Shown: one piece after another, positions 35,876 to 43,995 of the stretch | Numbering within the stretch: position 1 is the stretch's first letter | How the letters are laid out: every line of letters starts with the position of its first letter | Notes under the pieces: model-generated | The model's database searches: none | What the model saw: the letters and a program-made list of their open reading frames with translations, nothing else | What the model was told of the DNA's origin: nothing | Position numbers and translations under genes: made by a program | Origin: Fen-1362 sp049516395 | GTDB taxonomy: Bacteria; Planctomycetota; Phycisphaerae; Sedimentisphaerales; Anaerobacaceae | Assembly: GCA_049516395.1 (NCBI GenBank) | Contig: JBEKTD010000010.1 | Location: 1-64,000 of the forward strand | Direction: 5' to 3' | Length of the DNA stretch: 64,000 nucleotides

Positions 35876-36232
35876 TTGATCGCCCCAAAAAAAACAGCGA
35901 TTGTGTCTATGCACCGGGAGATAATGGGTCAGCCGGCGGGGCTTATTGTTGACCATAGAAACAGAGACGGACTGGATAATCGCAGAGATAGCTTGCGACC
36001 GGCGACGCAATCTCAGAATGCGTGTAACAGACCGAAGACGAGGTTAAAGACCTCATCACGGTATATCGGTGTTGCTTTTCAAAAGCGAGCGGGCAAATGG
36101 GCCGCCGCAATTAGGAAGAAGGGCAAGAAAACGTGGTTAGGGGCATTTGATTCTGAGGTTGAGGCGGCAAAGGCATACGACGCGGCCGCAAGGAAATATC
36201 ATGGTGAATTTGCGAGCTTTAATTTCTCGTAA
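35876..36232 (+). CDS. HNH/AP2-domain protein, 5'-truncated
   Basis: The 118-residue frame holds an HNH-type nuclease motif (MHREIMGQPAGLIVDHRNRD, GLDNRRDSLRPATQSQN) followed by an AP2/ERF-like DNA-binding domain (SRYIGVAFQKRAGKWAAAI, KTWLGAFDSEVEAAKAYD). This is the layout of small homing-endonuclease-like proteins common in phages and bacterial genomes. Relatives usually have roughly 50 more residues before the MHREIMG segment; here an in-frame stop at 35867 and a poly-A tract cut this off, and only a TTG is available as start. It may be a decaying mobile gene. Confidence 0.6.
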   Translation: MIAPKKTAIVSMHREIMGQPAGLIVDHRNRDGLDNRRDSLRPATQSQNACNRPKTRLKTSSRYIGVAFQKRAGKWAAAIRKKGKKTWLGAFDSEVEAAKAYDAAARKYHGEFASFNFS

Positions 36233-36260
36233 CCACAGATTGCACAGATTACACGGATTT
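36233..36260. repeat. Short dispersed intergenic repeat, copy 1
   Basis: CCACAGATTGCACAGAT at 36233-36249 recurs exactly at 40881-40897 in another intergenic spacer, followed in both cases by a variant ACAC/GACAC-rich run. Short repeats of this kind (CCACAGA... CACAGA...) are scattered in many environmental genomes. Confidence 0.6.
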
Positions 36261-36276
36261 TTGTTTTTGTATTTAG

Positions 36277-36299
36277 CCCGGCGTTTCACGCCGGGTTGC
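36277..36299 (+). terminator. GC-rich hairpin after the HNH/AP2 gene
   Basis: CCCGGCG (36277-36283) pairs with CGCCGGG (36289-36295) around TTTCA, followed by TTGC and three T residues. It is a moderate intrinsic terminator candidate. Confidence 0.5.
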
Positions 36300-36354
36300 T
36301 TTACGGGGGTCATAATAAAGCGGCAGTGTCAAATGCCAAAAAAGGAGTTGGGAA

Positions 36355-36928
36355 ATGATTAACCTTTCCTTGTACTGTTTTCTTGAATCCCGCAAAAACA
36401 CTTTCTCCCTTGGTGCCAGATTGGCTCCTTGGGCCACGGTGATTGGGGTTTTTGGGGGCACTTGTTGTGGCAAGTTATGCATTAAAAACTTATCGACGCA
36501 ATAATTCAATAAAAAGATGGGAATTAATAGAAAAACTATATGGTGCTTTTATAGGAAAAGGTTGGTATGAATTTTACGAAAGAATTAAAGACGGTGAACA
36601 AATTGATTCAAGCAAGGATGGGAAACTATTGAACAAAACTTTAACCCTATTCGATGCACTGAATTATTTTCAAACACAAGGGTTGTTAGATAAAAAAGCA
36701 TGGGAATATGTTGCTTGTGAAATCCTGAATTTTGCACTCAATAATAGTGTATGGGAATATATGAACAATATTAAGAAACCGTATGTGGAAAAAGGTTTTC
36801 TGGTTAATGAGCTGTCACCAGAAGAGCAATCTTCTTATTATAACAAGGCAAAAAATATTCCCGATGAGCGATTGCAATTAAAACGTGCCATAGCATTCTG
36901 TATTTATGATAATGCCAAAAGAGAATAA
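36355..36928 (+). pseudogene. Membrane-anchored protein of unknown function, frameshifted at a G5 run
   Basis: ATG 36355 has AAAGGAG in front and reads MINLSLYCFLESRK up to WATVIGVFGG, after which the frame ends soon. Dropping one G from the run at 36454-36458 joins this to the next frame: VIGVFGALVVASYALKTYRR, one membrane helix followed by a soluble domain ending at 36928 (about 190 residues in total). The soluble part (KRWELIEKLYGAFIGKGWYE, LTLFDALNYFQTQG) is helical and resembles small membrane-anchored proteins of the DUF4760 kind, though I am not sure. It is either a real disruption, a switchable homopolymer, or a sequencing error. Confidence 0.6.
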
Positions 36929-36951
36929 TTTTGTGCTTTTTTGTGGCTAAA

Positions 36952-37998
36952 TTATAATGAGGACAATTGCAGGACGAATTGTTCTATTGCGATTCTGGGC
37001 TGGGCCTGGCCGCGTTTAATGGCGTAATCGGTTGCAGCTAACTGCTGGAGCTGGTCGCCGATTTGTTTGAGGGATAATCGTTTAAGCAGCGCAAAGTGTG
37101 CCTGTTTATTGTAAAAAATGCGGGCTTTGCCTGCGACGTCATATTGAGAATTACCTTCCATCAGCAGTTTTTTCGCGATAAACATTCTGCGAATGTGAAA
37201 CGCGAATGCGCCGATAGTTCTATATTCGGCATCTTTGTCCTCGGCGAACATTTTGCGCAGCCGTTCGATTGCGGGGCCAGTTTTTCGCTGGAGGCAGGAT
37301 TCGATGACCTCAAAGGCGTCAAATTCTCGATTGCGGCCAATAAGCGATTCAACGTGGGCGGTTGTTATTGCTTTTTCGGTTGCGGCGTATGTGGCGAGTT
37401 TATCGATTTCGGTATATAGTCGGGTGAGATTTTCGCCTGCAAGCTCGATGAGCAAACCCGCTGTCCTATAATCAATGGTTTTATTGTGCGCATCACGAGC
37501 GTAGTTAATAATCCGACTGGGGAATTCTTCGCTTTTAGGTGGTTTTATCTCTACCAGAGTTCCGATATCGGGGAGTTTTTTTGCTAAGCGTGTGGTTTTC
37601 GGCCAGGAGGAAACCGTCATTACAAGAATGCCGGTAGGTGAGGGGCTATCAAAGTATCTTTCGAGGATTTCGCGGTTGCTGGAGCCGGCAGGGGCGTCTT
37701 GGTTGTCCTGCTCATCTTGCTCATCCTGCTGGCCGTGGGCGGAGATAAATTTGTCGGCGTTTCGCAGGGCGACAATTCGTCTTTTTGTGAAGAATGGCAG
37801 GGTTCTCAACTCTTCGAGGATTTCACCTATGACTGCTTTGTTGGCATCGACAACCAATAGGCCGGTATCCCTTTCTTCGGGTGGGACAAGTCCGTCGATA
37901 ATTTCGGTGTATCTTGCGTTTACCAACGAGGGGTCTTCGCCCGCGATTACATAAACAAGCGATTGCTTAGTTTTCGTCTTGTCGCTGGCTTTTGCCAT
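36952..37998 (-). CDS. holA: DNA polymerase III delta subunit
   Basis: The 348-residue protein matches the HolA clamp-loader subunit: an N-terminal domain starting VYVIAGEDPSLVNARYTEII, the IGEILEELRTLPFFTKRRIV segment, and the C-terminal collar domain with AFHIRRMFIAKKLLMEG and LAATDYAIKRGQ. It opens the beta clamp during replication. A polar insert with QQDEQDEQDNQD near residue 97 is longer than in well-known homologues. It lies 32 bases downstream of gyrA on the same strand. Confidence 0.88.
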   Translation of the reverse strand: MAKASDKTKTKQSLVYVIAGEDPSLVNARYTEIIDGLVPPEERDTGLLVVDANKAVIGEILEELRTLPFFTKRRIVALRNADKFISAHGQQDEQDEQDNQDAPAGSSNREILERYFDSPSPTGILVMTVSSWPKTTRLAKKLPDIGTLVEIKPPKSEEFPSRIINYARDAHNKTIDYRTAGLLIELAGENLTRLYTEIDKLATYAATEKAITTAHVESLIGRNREFDAFEVIESCLQRKTGPAIERLRKMFAEDKDAEYRTIGAFAFHIRRMFIAKKLLMEGNSQYDVAGKARIFYNKQAHFALLKRLSLKQIGDQLQQLAATDYAIKRGQAQPRIAIEQFVLQLSSL

Positions 37999-38030
37999 AG
38001 CTATACCCGCCTGTGTTTTATAAGCCGATT

Positions 38031-40721
38031 TTACTTGCGGGGTTTCTTGTCCGGCTTTTTACCCTTGTCGTCTTTTTCCGGCTCATCTTCGGCTTCGATT
38101 TCTTCCTCTTCCGGACCTGGTTCGGTTTCTTCCTGCGGCGGCAGTTCGGCTTTCTGTATTGTCGCGTCGTCGGATTGTTCCTTCGCCACTTCGGGGCCTA
38201 TTTTTGCTGCGGCGACGAGCTTGTCACCTTCTTTGAGCTTAATCAGCCGGACACCCTGTGTGTTTCTGCCTATCGGGCGAATCTGGTCGAGGCCCGTTCG
38301 GATGATGATTCCGTTTGCGGTAATCAGCATCAATTCGTCTTCGAACTGGACCGCCTTGAGGGCGACGACCTTGCCGTTGCGGTCTGTGGTCTTGATGTTA
38401 ATCAGTCCTACGCCGCCGCGATTCTGGGACCGGTAGTTGTCGAGCGAAGTGCGTTTGCCATAACCCTTTTCGCAGACGGTCAACAGCGACGCTTTTTCTT
38501 CTGCGATGACCATATCGACGACCGCGTCGCCAGAACGTAACCTGATTCCGTGGACGCCCCTCGATACCCTGCCCATTGAGCGTGCCTGTTGCTCATCGAA
38601 TCTTATAGCCATACCGTCGCGTGTTCCGAGGATTATGTGGTCTTTGCCGGTGGTTTGGGCGACCTCGATAAGGGTGTCGTTGGGGTCGAGCTTGATTGCT
38701 GTAACGCCTACGGAGCGCGGGTGGCTGTATGCGGAGAGTTTTGTCTTCTTGATAAGGCCGTTCTGGGTCGCCATAACGAGCTGTGGCTGTTTGTCTTCGG
38801 GCAGTTCTTCGTTTTCGACAAGCCGGGCGACATTGATAACTGAGGCGATTGTCTGGTCGCCGAGGTTGAGCAGGTTGGCGATAGACCTGCCTCTGCTCTG
38901 TCGCGTCAAGCTGGGGATGTCGTAAACTTTTAACCAGTAGCACTTGCCGCGGTTGGTGAAAATCAGCAGGTAGTCGTGCGTGGAGGCGGTGAACATATGC
39001 TCGATGAAGTCGCCTTCCTTGGTATCTGAGCCGATTACGCCGGTGCCTCCTCGACCCTGCTTGCGGTAGGTGTCGACAGGCATTCGCTTGACGTAGCCGG
39101 AGTGGCTTACGGTAACGATGACCTCTTCGTCGGCGATGAGGTCTTCAAGGTCGAAGGTCTCGGCCTGTTTTGCGGTTATCTTTGTGCGCCTGGCGTCGCC
39201 ATATTTGGTTTTCATCTCGTGGATGTCTTCACGGATGATGTCCATCAACACTGAATCCTTGGCTAAAATCGCCTCGTAACCTTCAATTTGCTCAACGAGG
39301 CCGGTGTATTCCTTTGCGAGCTTTTCAATTTCGAGACCCGTCAGGCGTTGTAATTGCATTGTCAGGATGGCGTCCGCCTGCGGGCCTGTGAGGAACTGCT
39401 TTTCCTTTGTCTTTTCTTTTAAGAATTCCTTAGACAGGAGTTTTCGCAGGGTTTCCGTTTCCGCGAGTTTCAACGGCTTTTTCATCAAGTTCAGCTTGGC
39501 TGTCGGGGCGTCGGGTGATTTTTTGATAAGTTCGATTATTTCATCTATGTCGCTGACCGCGAGGATGAGGCCTTCGAGGATGTGCGCCCTGTTTTGGCAT
39601 CGCTTGAGCAGGAACATACTGCGCCTGCGTATGACGATTTTGCGATGGTCGATAAACAGGTCGAGCATCTGGCGGATGTTGAGCGTTTCGGGCCGGTTGT
39701 TGACCAGCGCGACGTTGGCGATGGCGAAGGTGGTCTGCAACTGGGTGAACTCAAAAAGTTTGTTCAGGGCGACCTGTGCGTCGCAATCTTTTTTGATTTC
39801 GACCACGATTCTCATACCGTGGCGGTCCGACTCGTCCCTGATGTCGGAAATCTCGGCGATTTGCCCGTCGCGGACGCAGTCGGCGATTTTCGAAACGATG
39901 CTCGTCTTGACCACCATATAGGGGATTTCAGTTATGATGATACATTCTCTTCCCTTTTTTGACTGTTCGACATCGGCCTTAGCTCTTACGACGAGATGTC
40001 CTTTGCCTTTTGTGTAGGCCTCGACAATTCCCTGCCTGCCGCAGATGATTCCGCCTGTCGGGAAATCGGGGCCGGGAAGCTTTGCCATTATATCTTTGAA
40101 GCCGCATTTGGGGTCATCGACGACAAGCAGCAGGGCGTCGCAAATCTCAGCGATATTGTGAGGCGGGATGTTGGTTGCCATACCGACGGCGATACCGGTT
40201 GAGCCGTTGACTAACAGGTTCGGAAGTTTCGAAGGCAATACCGTCGGCTCCGTTCTTGTCTCATCGTAGTTGGGCACAAAATCGACGGTTTCGTATTCGA
40301 GGTCTTCAAGCATATCCGTCGCCGCCGAGGTCATTCTTGCCTCGGTATAACGCATAGCGGCGGGGGGGTCTGCGTCGATTGAGCCGAAGTTACCCTGAGG
40401 GTCAACCAGCGTGTAACGCATATTCCAGTCCTGGCCCAGGCGGACGAGGGTGCCGTAAGTCGCCTGGTCGCCGTGCGGGTGATAATTTCCGCCCGTGTCG
40501 CCGACGATTTTAGCGCATTTGCGGTGTTTGCTTCGCGGGCCGAGGTTGAGGTCGTTCATCGCGACCAGAATTCGTCTTTGGGAGGGTTTTAAGCCGTCGC
40601 GGACGTCCGGTAATGCACGCGATACGATGACGCTCATCGCGTAATTGAGGTATGAGTTCTTCAGCTCATCGAGTATTGGTATATTCTCGAACCGCTCCTG
40701 CGGCTCATTGTCTTTCTTCAT
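38031..40721 (-). CDS. gyrA: DNA gyrase subunit A
   Basis: The 896-residue protein is a full-length GyrA: SYLNYAMSVIVSRALPDVRD, the active-site Tyr125 in AAMRYTEARM, and the C-terminal beta-pinwheel with repeated GxxxRF-like blades and a GyrA-box-like QNRGGVGLI. It ends in an acidic-basic tail rich in Glu and Lys. In the quinolone-binding region HPHGDQATYG, the positions equivalent to E. coli Ser83 and Asp87 are Gln and Gly. I start at ATG 40721 (MKKDNEPQERFENIP) behind AAAGGAT rather than at the upstream in-frame codon 40766. gyrB is not in the window. Confidence 0.95.
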   Translation of the reverse strand: MKKDNEPQERFENIPILDELKNSYLNYAMSVIVSRALPDVRDGLKPSQRRILVAMNDLNLGPRSKHRKCAKIVGDTGGNYHPHGDQATYGTLVRLGQDWNMRYTLVDPQGNFGSIDADPPAAMRYTEARMTSAATDMLEDLEYETVDFVPNYDETRTEPTVLPSKLPNLLVNGSTGIAVGMATNIPPHNIAEICDALLLVVDDPKCGFKDIMAKLPGPDFPTGGIICGRQGIVEAYTKGKGHLVVRAKADVEQSKKGRECIIITEIPYMVVKTSIVSKIADCVRDGQIAEISDIRDESDRHGMRIVVEIKKDCDAQVALNKLFEFTQLQTTFAIANVALVNNRPETLNIRQMLDLFIDHRKIVIRRRSMFLLKRCQNRAHILEGLILAVSDIDEIIELIKKSPDAPTAKLNLMKKPLKLAETETLRKLLSKEFLKEKTKEKQFLTGPQADAILTMQLQRLTGLEIEKLAKEYTGLVEQIEGYEAILAKDSVLMDIIREDIHEMKTKYGDARRTKITAKQAETFDLEDLIADEEVIVTVSHSGYVKRMPVDTYRKQGRGGTGVIGSDTKEGDFIEHMFTASTHDYLLIFTNRGKCYWLKVYDIPSLTRQSRGRSIANLLNLGDQTIASVINVARLVENEELPEDKQPQLVMATQNGLIKKTKLSAYSHPRSVGVTAIKLDPNDTLIEVAQTTGKDHIILGTRDGMAIRFDEQQARSMGRVSRGVHGIRLRSGDAVVDMVIAEEKASLLTVCEKGYGKRTSLDNYRSQNRGGVGLINIKTTDRNGKVVALKAVQFEDELMLITANGIIIRTGLDQIRPIGRNTQGVRLIKLKEGDKLVAAAKIGPEVAKEQSDDATIQKAELPPQEETEPGPEEEEIEAEDEPEKDDKGKKPDKKPRK

Positions 40722-40797
40722 AGGTTCAAACCATCCTTTGTTACTTATAGTGGTTTGCTTATGCAATCCCTTGCGCTATGGGGCTGCCCAATATTAT

Positions 40798-40833
40798 GGC
40801 GATAAGGTTATCGCCTGGGGGGCCAAAAGTCAA
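40798..40833 (-). promoter_or_regulatory. Candidate gyrA promoter with inverted repeat
   Basis: On the minus strand TTGACT (40833-40828) is followed after 17 bases by TAACCT (40810-40805), a weak -10. An inverted repeat GGCGATAA-GG-TTATCGCC at 40798-40815 covers that -10 and could be an operator or a 5'-UTR hairpin. Confidence 0.35.
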
Positions 40834-40852
40834 GGCCGCTTTTCGCGGGATT

Positions 40853-41090
40853 TTTAGCCACAGAGGCCTCATATTTTTAGCCACAGATTGCACAGATAGA
40901 CACAGATTTACCCCGTGAGATGGTGGTTTTGCCTATCTCACGGGGTGAACGCTATACGCTGTCCGCTGAACGCTATCAGCAATTCTCCTTGTCTTTTTCG
41001 ACAATCGTGAGGATAATACTAACAGAAGCAGGAGTTACGCACCTTTGACTCAAAAACAACCGTAAATGCAGTGATGGCTGTTCTGTGAGC
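40853..41090. repeat. Repeat-rich intergenic spacer
   Basis: No gene is visible here. The spacer holds the second copy of the CCACAGATTGCACAGAT repeat (40881-40897), an 11-bp perfect hairpin CCCCGTGAGAT/ATCTCACGGGG (40911-40921 with 40935-40945), and a duplicated GAACGCTAT (40947 and 40967 regions). It forms the left border of the helicase region. Confidence 0.55.
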
Positions 41091-41106
41091 TATTTTATGC
41101 AGACTG

Positions 41107-41112
41107 TATAAT
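41107..41112 (+). promoter_or_regulatory. Candidate -10 box for the helicase gene
   Basis: A perfect TATAAT lies 27 bases before the ATG at 41140, but the -35 region at 41084-41089 matches poorly. The predicted transcript start would be about 41119. Confidence 0.35.
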
Positions 41113-41139
41113 CATTGCTGGGCGCAAGAGAAAGAATAC

Positions 41140-42906
41140 ATGAACATCAAAGCCAAAGGATCTGTTTTAGACAAGACCGTTGAAGAAGACAAATATGCGA
41201 CCGCCATTCGCGAAAGACAAGAATGCGAAAAGGCAGTTCTAAACTCGCCCTCAAAAAAGAAGATAGTCGTTGCTGGCCCCGGAACGGGCAAGACACACTT
41301 ATTCCAGAAGATTCTGGAAGGGAAAAAGAACACCTTAACGCTTACCTTTGTAAACGCCCTCGTTGAGGATCTATCTCTTGAACTCTGTGGGATTTCTGAC
41401 GTGAAAACTTTGCATGGTTTTGCTCGCAGCGTACTGAAAAAAGCCACGGAAAAAGACATTAAAATCTTTCCCAAACTTACCGGAGTTATTAAGGAGGATG
41501 CTAAAATACTATTGAATAAGGAAGTTGATTTTGACCATATATTCCACAACAGAGCCGATGCGGGCAACCAAATAGAGTTTTATAAGAAACGCAAGGATTA
41601 CTATGGGCACTACGGATTTCCGGATATTGTATTCGCAGTGGTTAAGCATTTTGAGAAAGACAGAAGTAAGATACCGACTTACGAACAGATTGTGGTGGAT
41701 GAATTTCAGGACTTCAACACATTAGAAGTGTCGCTCATTGACCTCCTTGCCGAGAAGAGTCCTATTCTTCTTGCGGGAGATGACGACCAAGCATTGTATG
41801 AGTCGCTCAAAAGTGCGAGCCCCAAACATATTCGTCAAAGACATAACGAAGTCAACTTTGGTTATATTTCGTTTCGTTTACCCTATTGTTCGAGATGTAC
41901 GCGGGTAATTGTTGAGGCGACCAATGACATTGTTGCTGGCGCAAAAAAGGATGGTTATCTAAGCAGCAGAACTAACAAACCTTTTCAGTACTTTGATGAT
42001 AAAGATAAAGACAGGGTTAGCGATGAAAATCCCCAGCTTATCTATAGACAGTTATACCCATCGCAAATTCCTTGGTTTATTCAGGATCACATAGGAAAGA
42101 TCGCCAAAGAAGTGAGAGGCAAATTCACAGTATTAATCATTTGTCCAACAAATATACAATGTAAAATTGTAGTCGCTGCCCTGAAGAATAAAGGTTTTGA
42201 AAACGTCCAGTTCATGGGGAAAAAGGGCATGGAAGAACCGACTCTATTGGATGGTTTAAAGCTTCTGCTAGAAAACAAGGAGTGCAATCTAGGTTGGCGT
42301 ATAATCGCAAAGAACCTTCTAAAAGATACAGACTTTAAAACTCTTCTAAAAGAGACTGACAAAGATGACGCAAAAAGGTTTTCGGATCTCATTAAAGCAG
42401 ACGAGAAAAGAGAGGTAAAAAAAATGCTCAAGACTCTCCGAGTAGTGAGAGACAGAAAGCAAATGGAAGATGAAGACGAAACCAAAGATGAAAACGAAAC
42501 TGAAGACAAAGATAAAACCGACCTTGCTGAACTTTTGAAGAAAGTTGGCATTGATGCCTATGGGATAGCAACGGACTATCTGAAAGATGAAATCAAGTTT
42601 TGTAAACCAAATTCTAATAGGCCATATTTATCTATTCCAGAAATAAGAAATATTCCAATCACCGCAACGACCATTGAGCGTTCGAAAGGACTGGCTGCGG
42701 ATTATGTGTTCATTACGTATTTTGATGATCAGTATTTCATAAAGGACAAGAGCCAAGTATCTGATCAGGACATTTGCAAGTTTATTGTCGCTCTCACGCG
42801 AACAAGAAAGAAGGCGTTTTTGATTTCCTCGGACGCTAAAAAAAGGCCCGTCTTTTTGAAGTGGATTGACGAGAAGCGTATCCTGGTGGATGAAGGCGAC
42901 GGATAA
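41140..42906 (+). CDS. UvrD/Rep-like superfamily 1 helicase, short form
   Basis: The 588-residue protein has SF1 helicase motifs: Q-motif-like RERQECEKAVL, Walker A VVAGPGTGKTH, Walker B VVDEFQDF, motif III LLAGDDDQALYE, motif V IERSKGLAADYVFI and motif VI VALTRTRKKAF. It is shorter than UvrD, PcrA or Rep because the 1B/2B inserts are reduced; an acidic, low-complexity stretch (MEDEDETKDENETEDKDK) occurs near residue 445. It is an isolated gene next to a Cys-rich orphan and between repeat-rich spacers, so it may be an accessory or defence-related nucleic-acid enzyme rather than a housekeeping helicase. The codon use looks more AT-rich than in neighbouring gyrA. Confidence 0.82.
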   Translation: MNIKAKGSVLDKTVEEDKYATAIRERQECEKAVLNSPSKKKIVVAGPGTGKTHLFQKILEGKKNTLTLTFVNALVEDLSLELCGISDVKTLHGFARSVLKKATEKDIKIFPKLTGVIKEDAKILLNKEVDFDHIFHNRADAGNQIEFYKKRKDYYGHYGFPDIVFAVVKHFEKDRSKIPTYEQIVVDEFQDFNTLEVSLIDLLAEKSPILLAGDDDQALYESLKSASPKHIRQRHNEVNFGYISFRLPYCSRCTRVIVEATNDIVAGAKKDGYLSSRTNKPFQYFDDKDKDRVSDENPQLIYRQLYPSQIPWFIQDHIGKIAKEVRGKFTVLIICPTNIQCKIVVAALKNKGFENVQFMGKKGMEEPTLLDGLKLLLENKECNLGWRIIAKNLLKDTDFKTLLKETDKDDAKRFSDLIKADEKREVKKMLKTLRVVRDRKQMEDEDETKDENETEDKDKTDLAELLKKVGIDAYGIATDYLKDEIKFCKPNSNRPYLSIPEIRNIPITATTIERSKGLAADYVFITYFDDQYFIKDKSQVSDQDICKFIVALTRTRKKAFLISSDAKKRPVFLKWIDEKRILVDEGDG

Positions 42907-43094
42907 ACTCGTGCCTGATCCGTAGTGTTCCGATGGATTATGAGCAAGAAGTCGCTACTTCTCATAGTAGCATAAGCCGTTTATTTTAAGGCAATTAGGC
43001 GAAAAATGAGATTTTCAGACAAAGCAAAACCCGAATGCGGGTTTATCTGGAAACCATATAAATAGTAGTTAGGCAAAGAAAGGCGGATGAATTT

Positions 43095-43505
43095 ATGTCA
43101 AAGAGTATGTATTGTCCTAACTGTGGTGCCTATGTAGGTAACTGCGGTCATGTCTCAGGGGGGTTCGCTGGCCCATCGACGCTGTCAGGCACATGTGTTA
43201 AGTGTGAACGTCAGTATTCAGTGACATGCAATTGTGACTGCCTCAAGGAGAAAGTTGGGGCAAAACAAGGAAGTTTTACCTCTGGCCTCCGACTTTCCGA
43301 GGACGGACGGGCGATCCTTGACAACAATGGTGAGGAACTTGCGACGTTCAGGGAGGGTACTGTTGTTCGCATCGCAGATAAAGGCGGCGAACTTCGACTG
43401 CCAGGACAAATGGTATGTACAAAGGAGTGTATTGCGTGGGACTCAAACGGAAATTGCGTTAAGTACGTTCAATCATGTACTTGGGAATTTCCACCGTTAG
43501 ATTGA
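43095..43505 (+). CDS. Small Cys-rich, probably zinc-binding protein of unknown function
   Basis: The 136-residue product starts with CPNCGAYVGNCGH and CVKCERQYSVTCNCDC, which together can form one or two zinc ribbons, and ends with CTKECIAWDSNGNC and SCTWEFPPLD. I know no family for it. It is separated from the helicase gene by 188 bases; a functional link is only suggested by isolation of the pair. There is a weak AAAGG box upstream of ATG 43095. Confidence 0.6.
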   Translation: MSKSMYCPNCGAYVGNCGHVSGGFAGPSTLSGTCVKCERQYSVTCNCDCLKEKVGAKQGSFTSGLRLSEDGRAILDNNGEELATFREGTVVRIADKGGELRLPGQMVCTKECIAWDSNGNCVKYVQSCTWEFPPLD

Positions 43506-43995
43506 TAGGACGGTGATGGTGAATCGGGGTAAACAGAGGACGTAACATGCATCTACAGCGGACAGCGTTTCGCCGCTGAACCGGGGCGTTCGGCAGTAGA
43601 GGTGTCGATAGAGAAATCTGTAACGATTATTTTTTCGGCAGGGTGATTAAGCAATTGATGATTTCCGATTGAGGATTGCGGCCCGCCTTCGTTAACCCTC
43701 CGTCGCACTTTGCGCTATGTAGGGCAGGCACTTCGGCGGGTAAAATTTTGGGATGCGGAGTGGAGTTATCTTGTTTCGGCGTGGGCGGGCTGTGGGGGAT
43801 GAGGAATAACCAATTTATGATTTTATACTGGATCCCCTGTTACGGGGCCAAAGTAGGAACTTCTCGGGGACCCCGGCCTAAGACATGCCGGGGCAGGCAG
43901 GCGGAGAGGAATTGCCGAGATAAAAATGGCAGGTAAACCACAAACATTGAACATCCAACATTCAACATTGAACGTCCAACCCGCCATGCGGCGAG
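43506..43995. other. Repeat-rich intergenic spacer without a gene
   Basis: About 490 bases between the Cys-rich gene and the signalling operon carry patchwork repeats: a palindromic GATCCCCTGTTACGGGG-type element near 43830, CCCCGGCCTAAGACATGCCGGGG near 43871 (split here only as description of its two arms CCCCGGC/GCCGGGG), and three tandem variants of CATTGAACATCCAA at 43944-43980. I see no coding sequence. Confidence 0.5.

Noticed and set aside
41028..41045. GGAGTTACGCA, resembling ends of some insertion sequences
   Set aside because: There is no matching inverted end, target duplication or transposase gene nearby.
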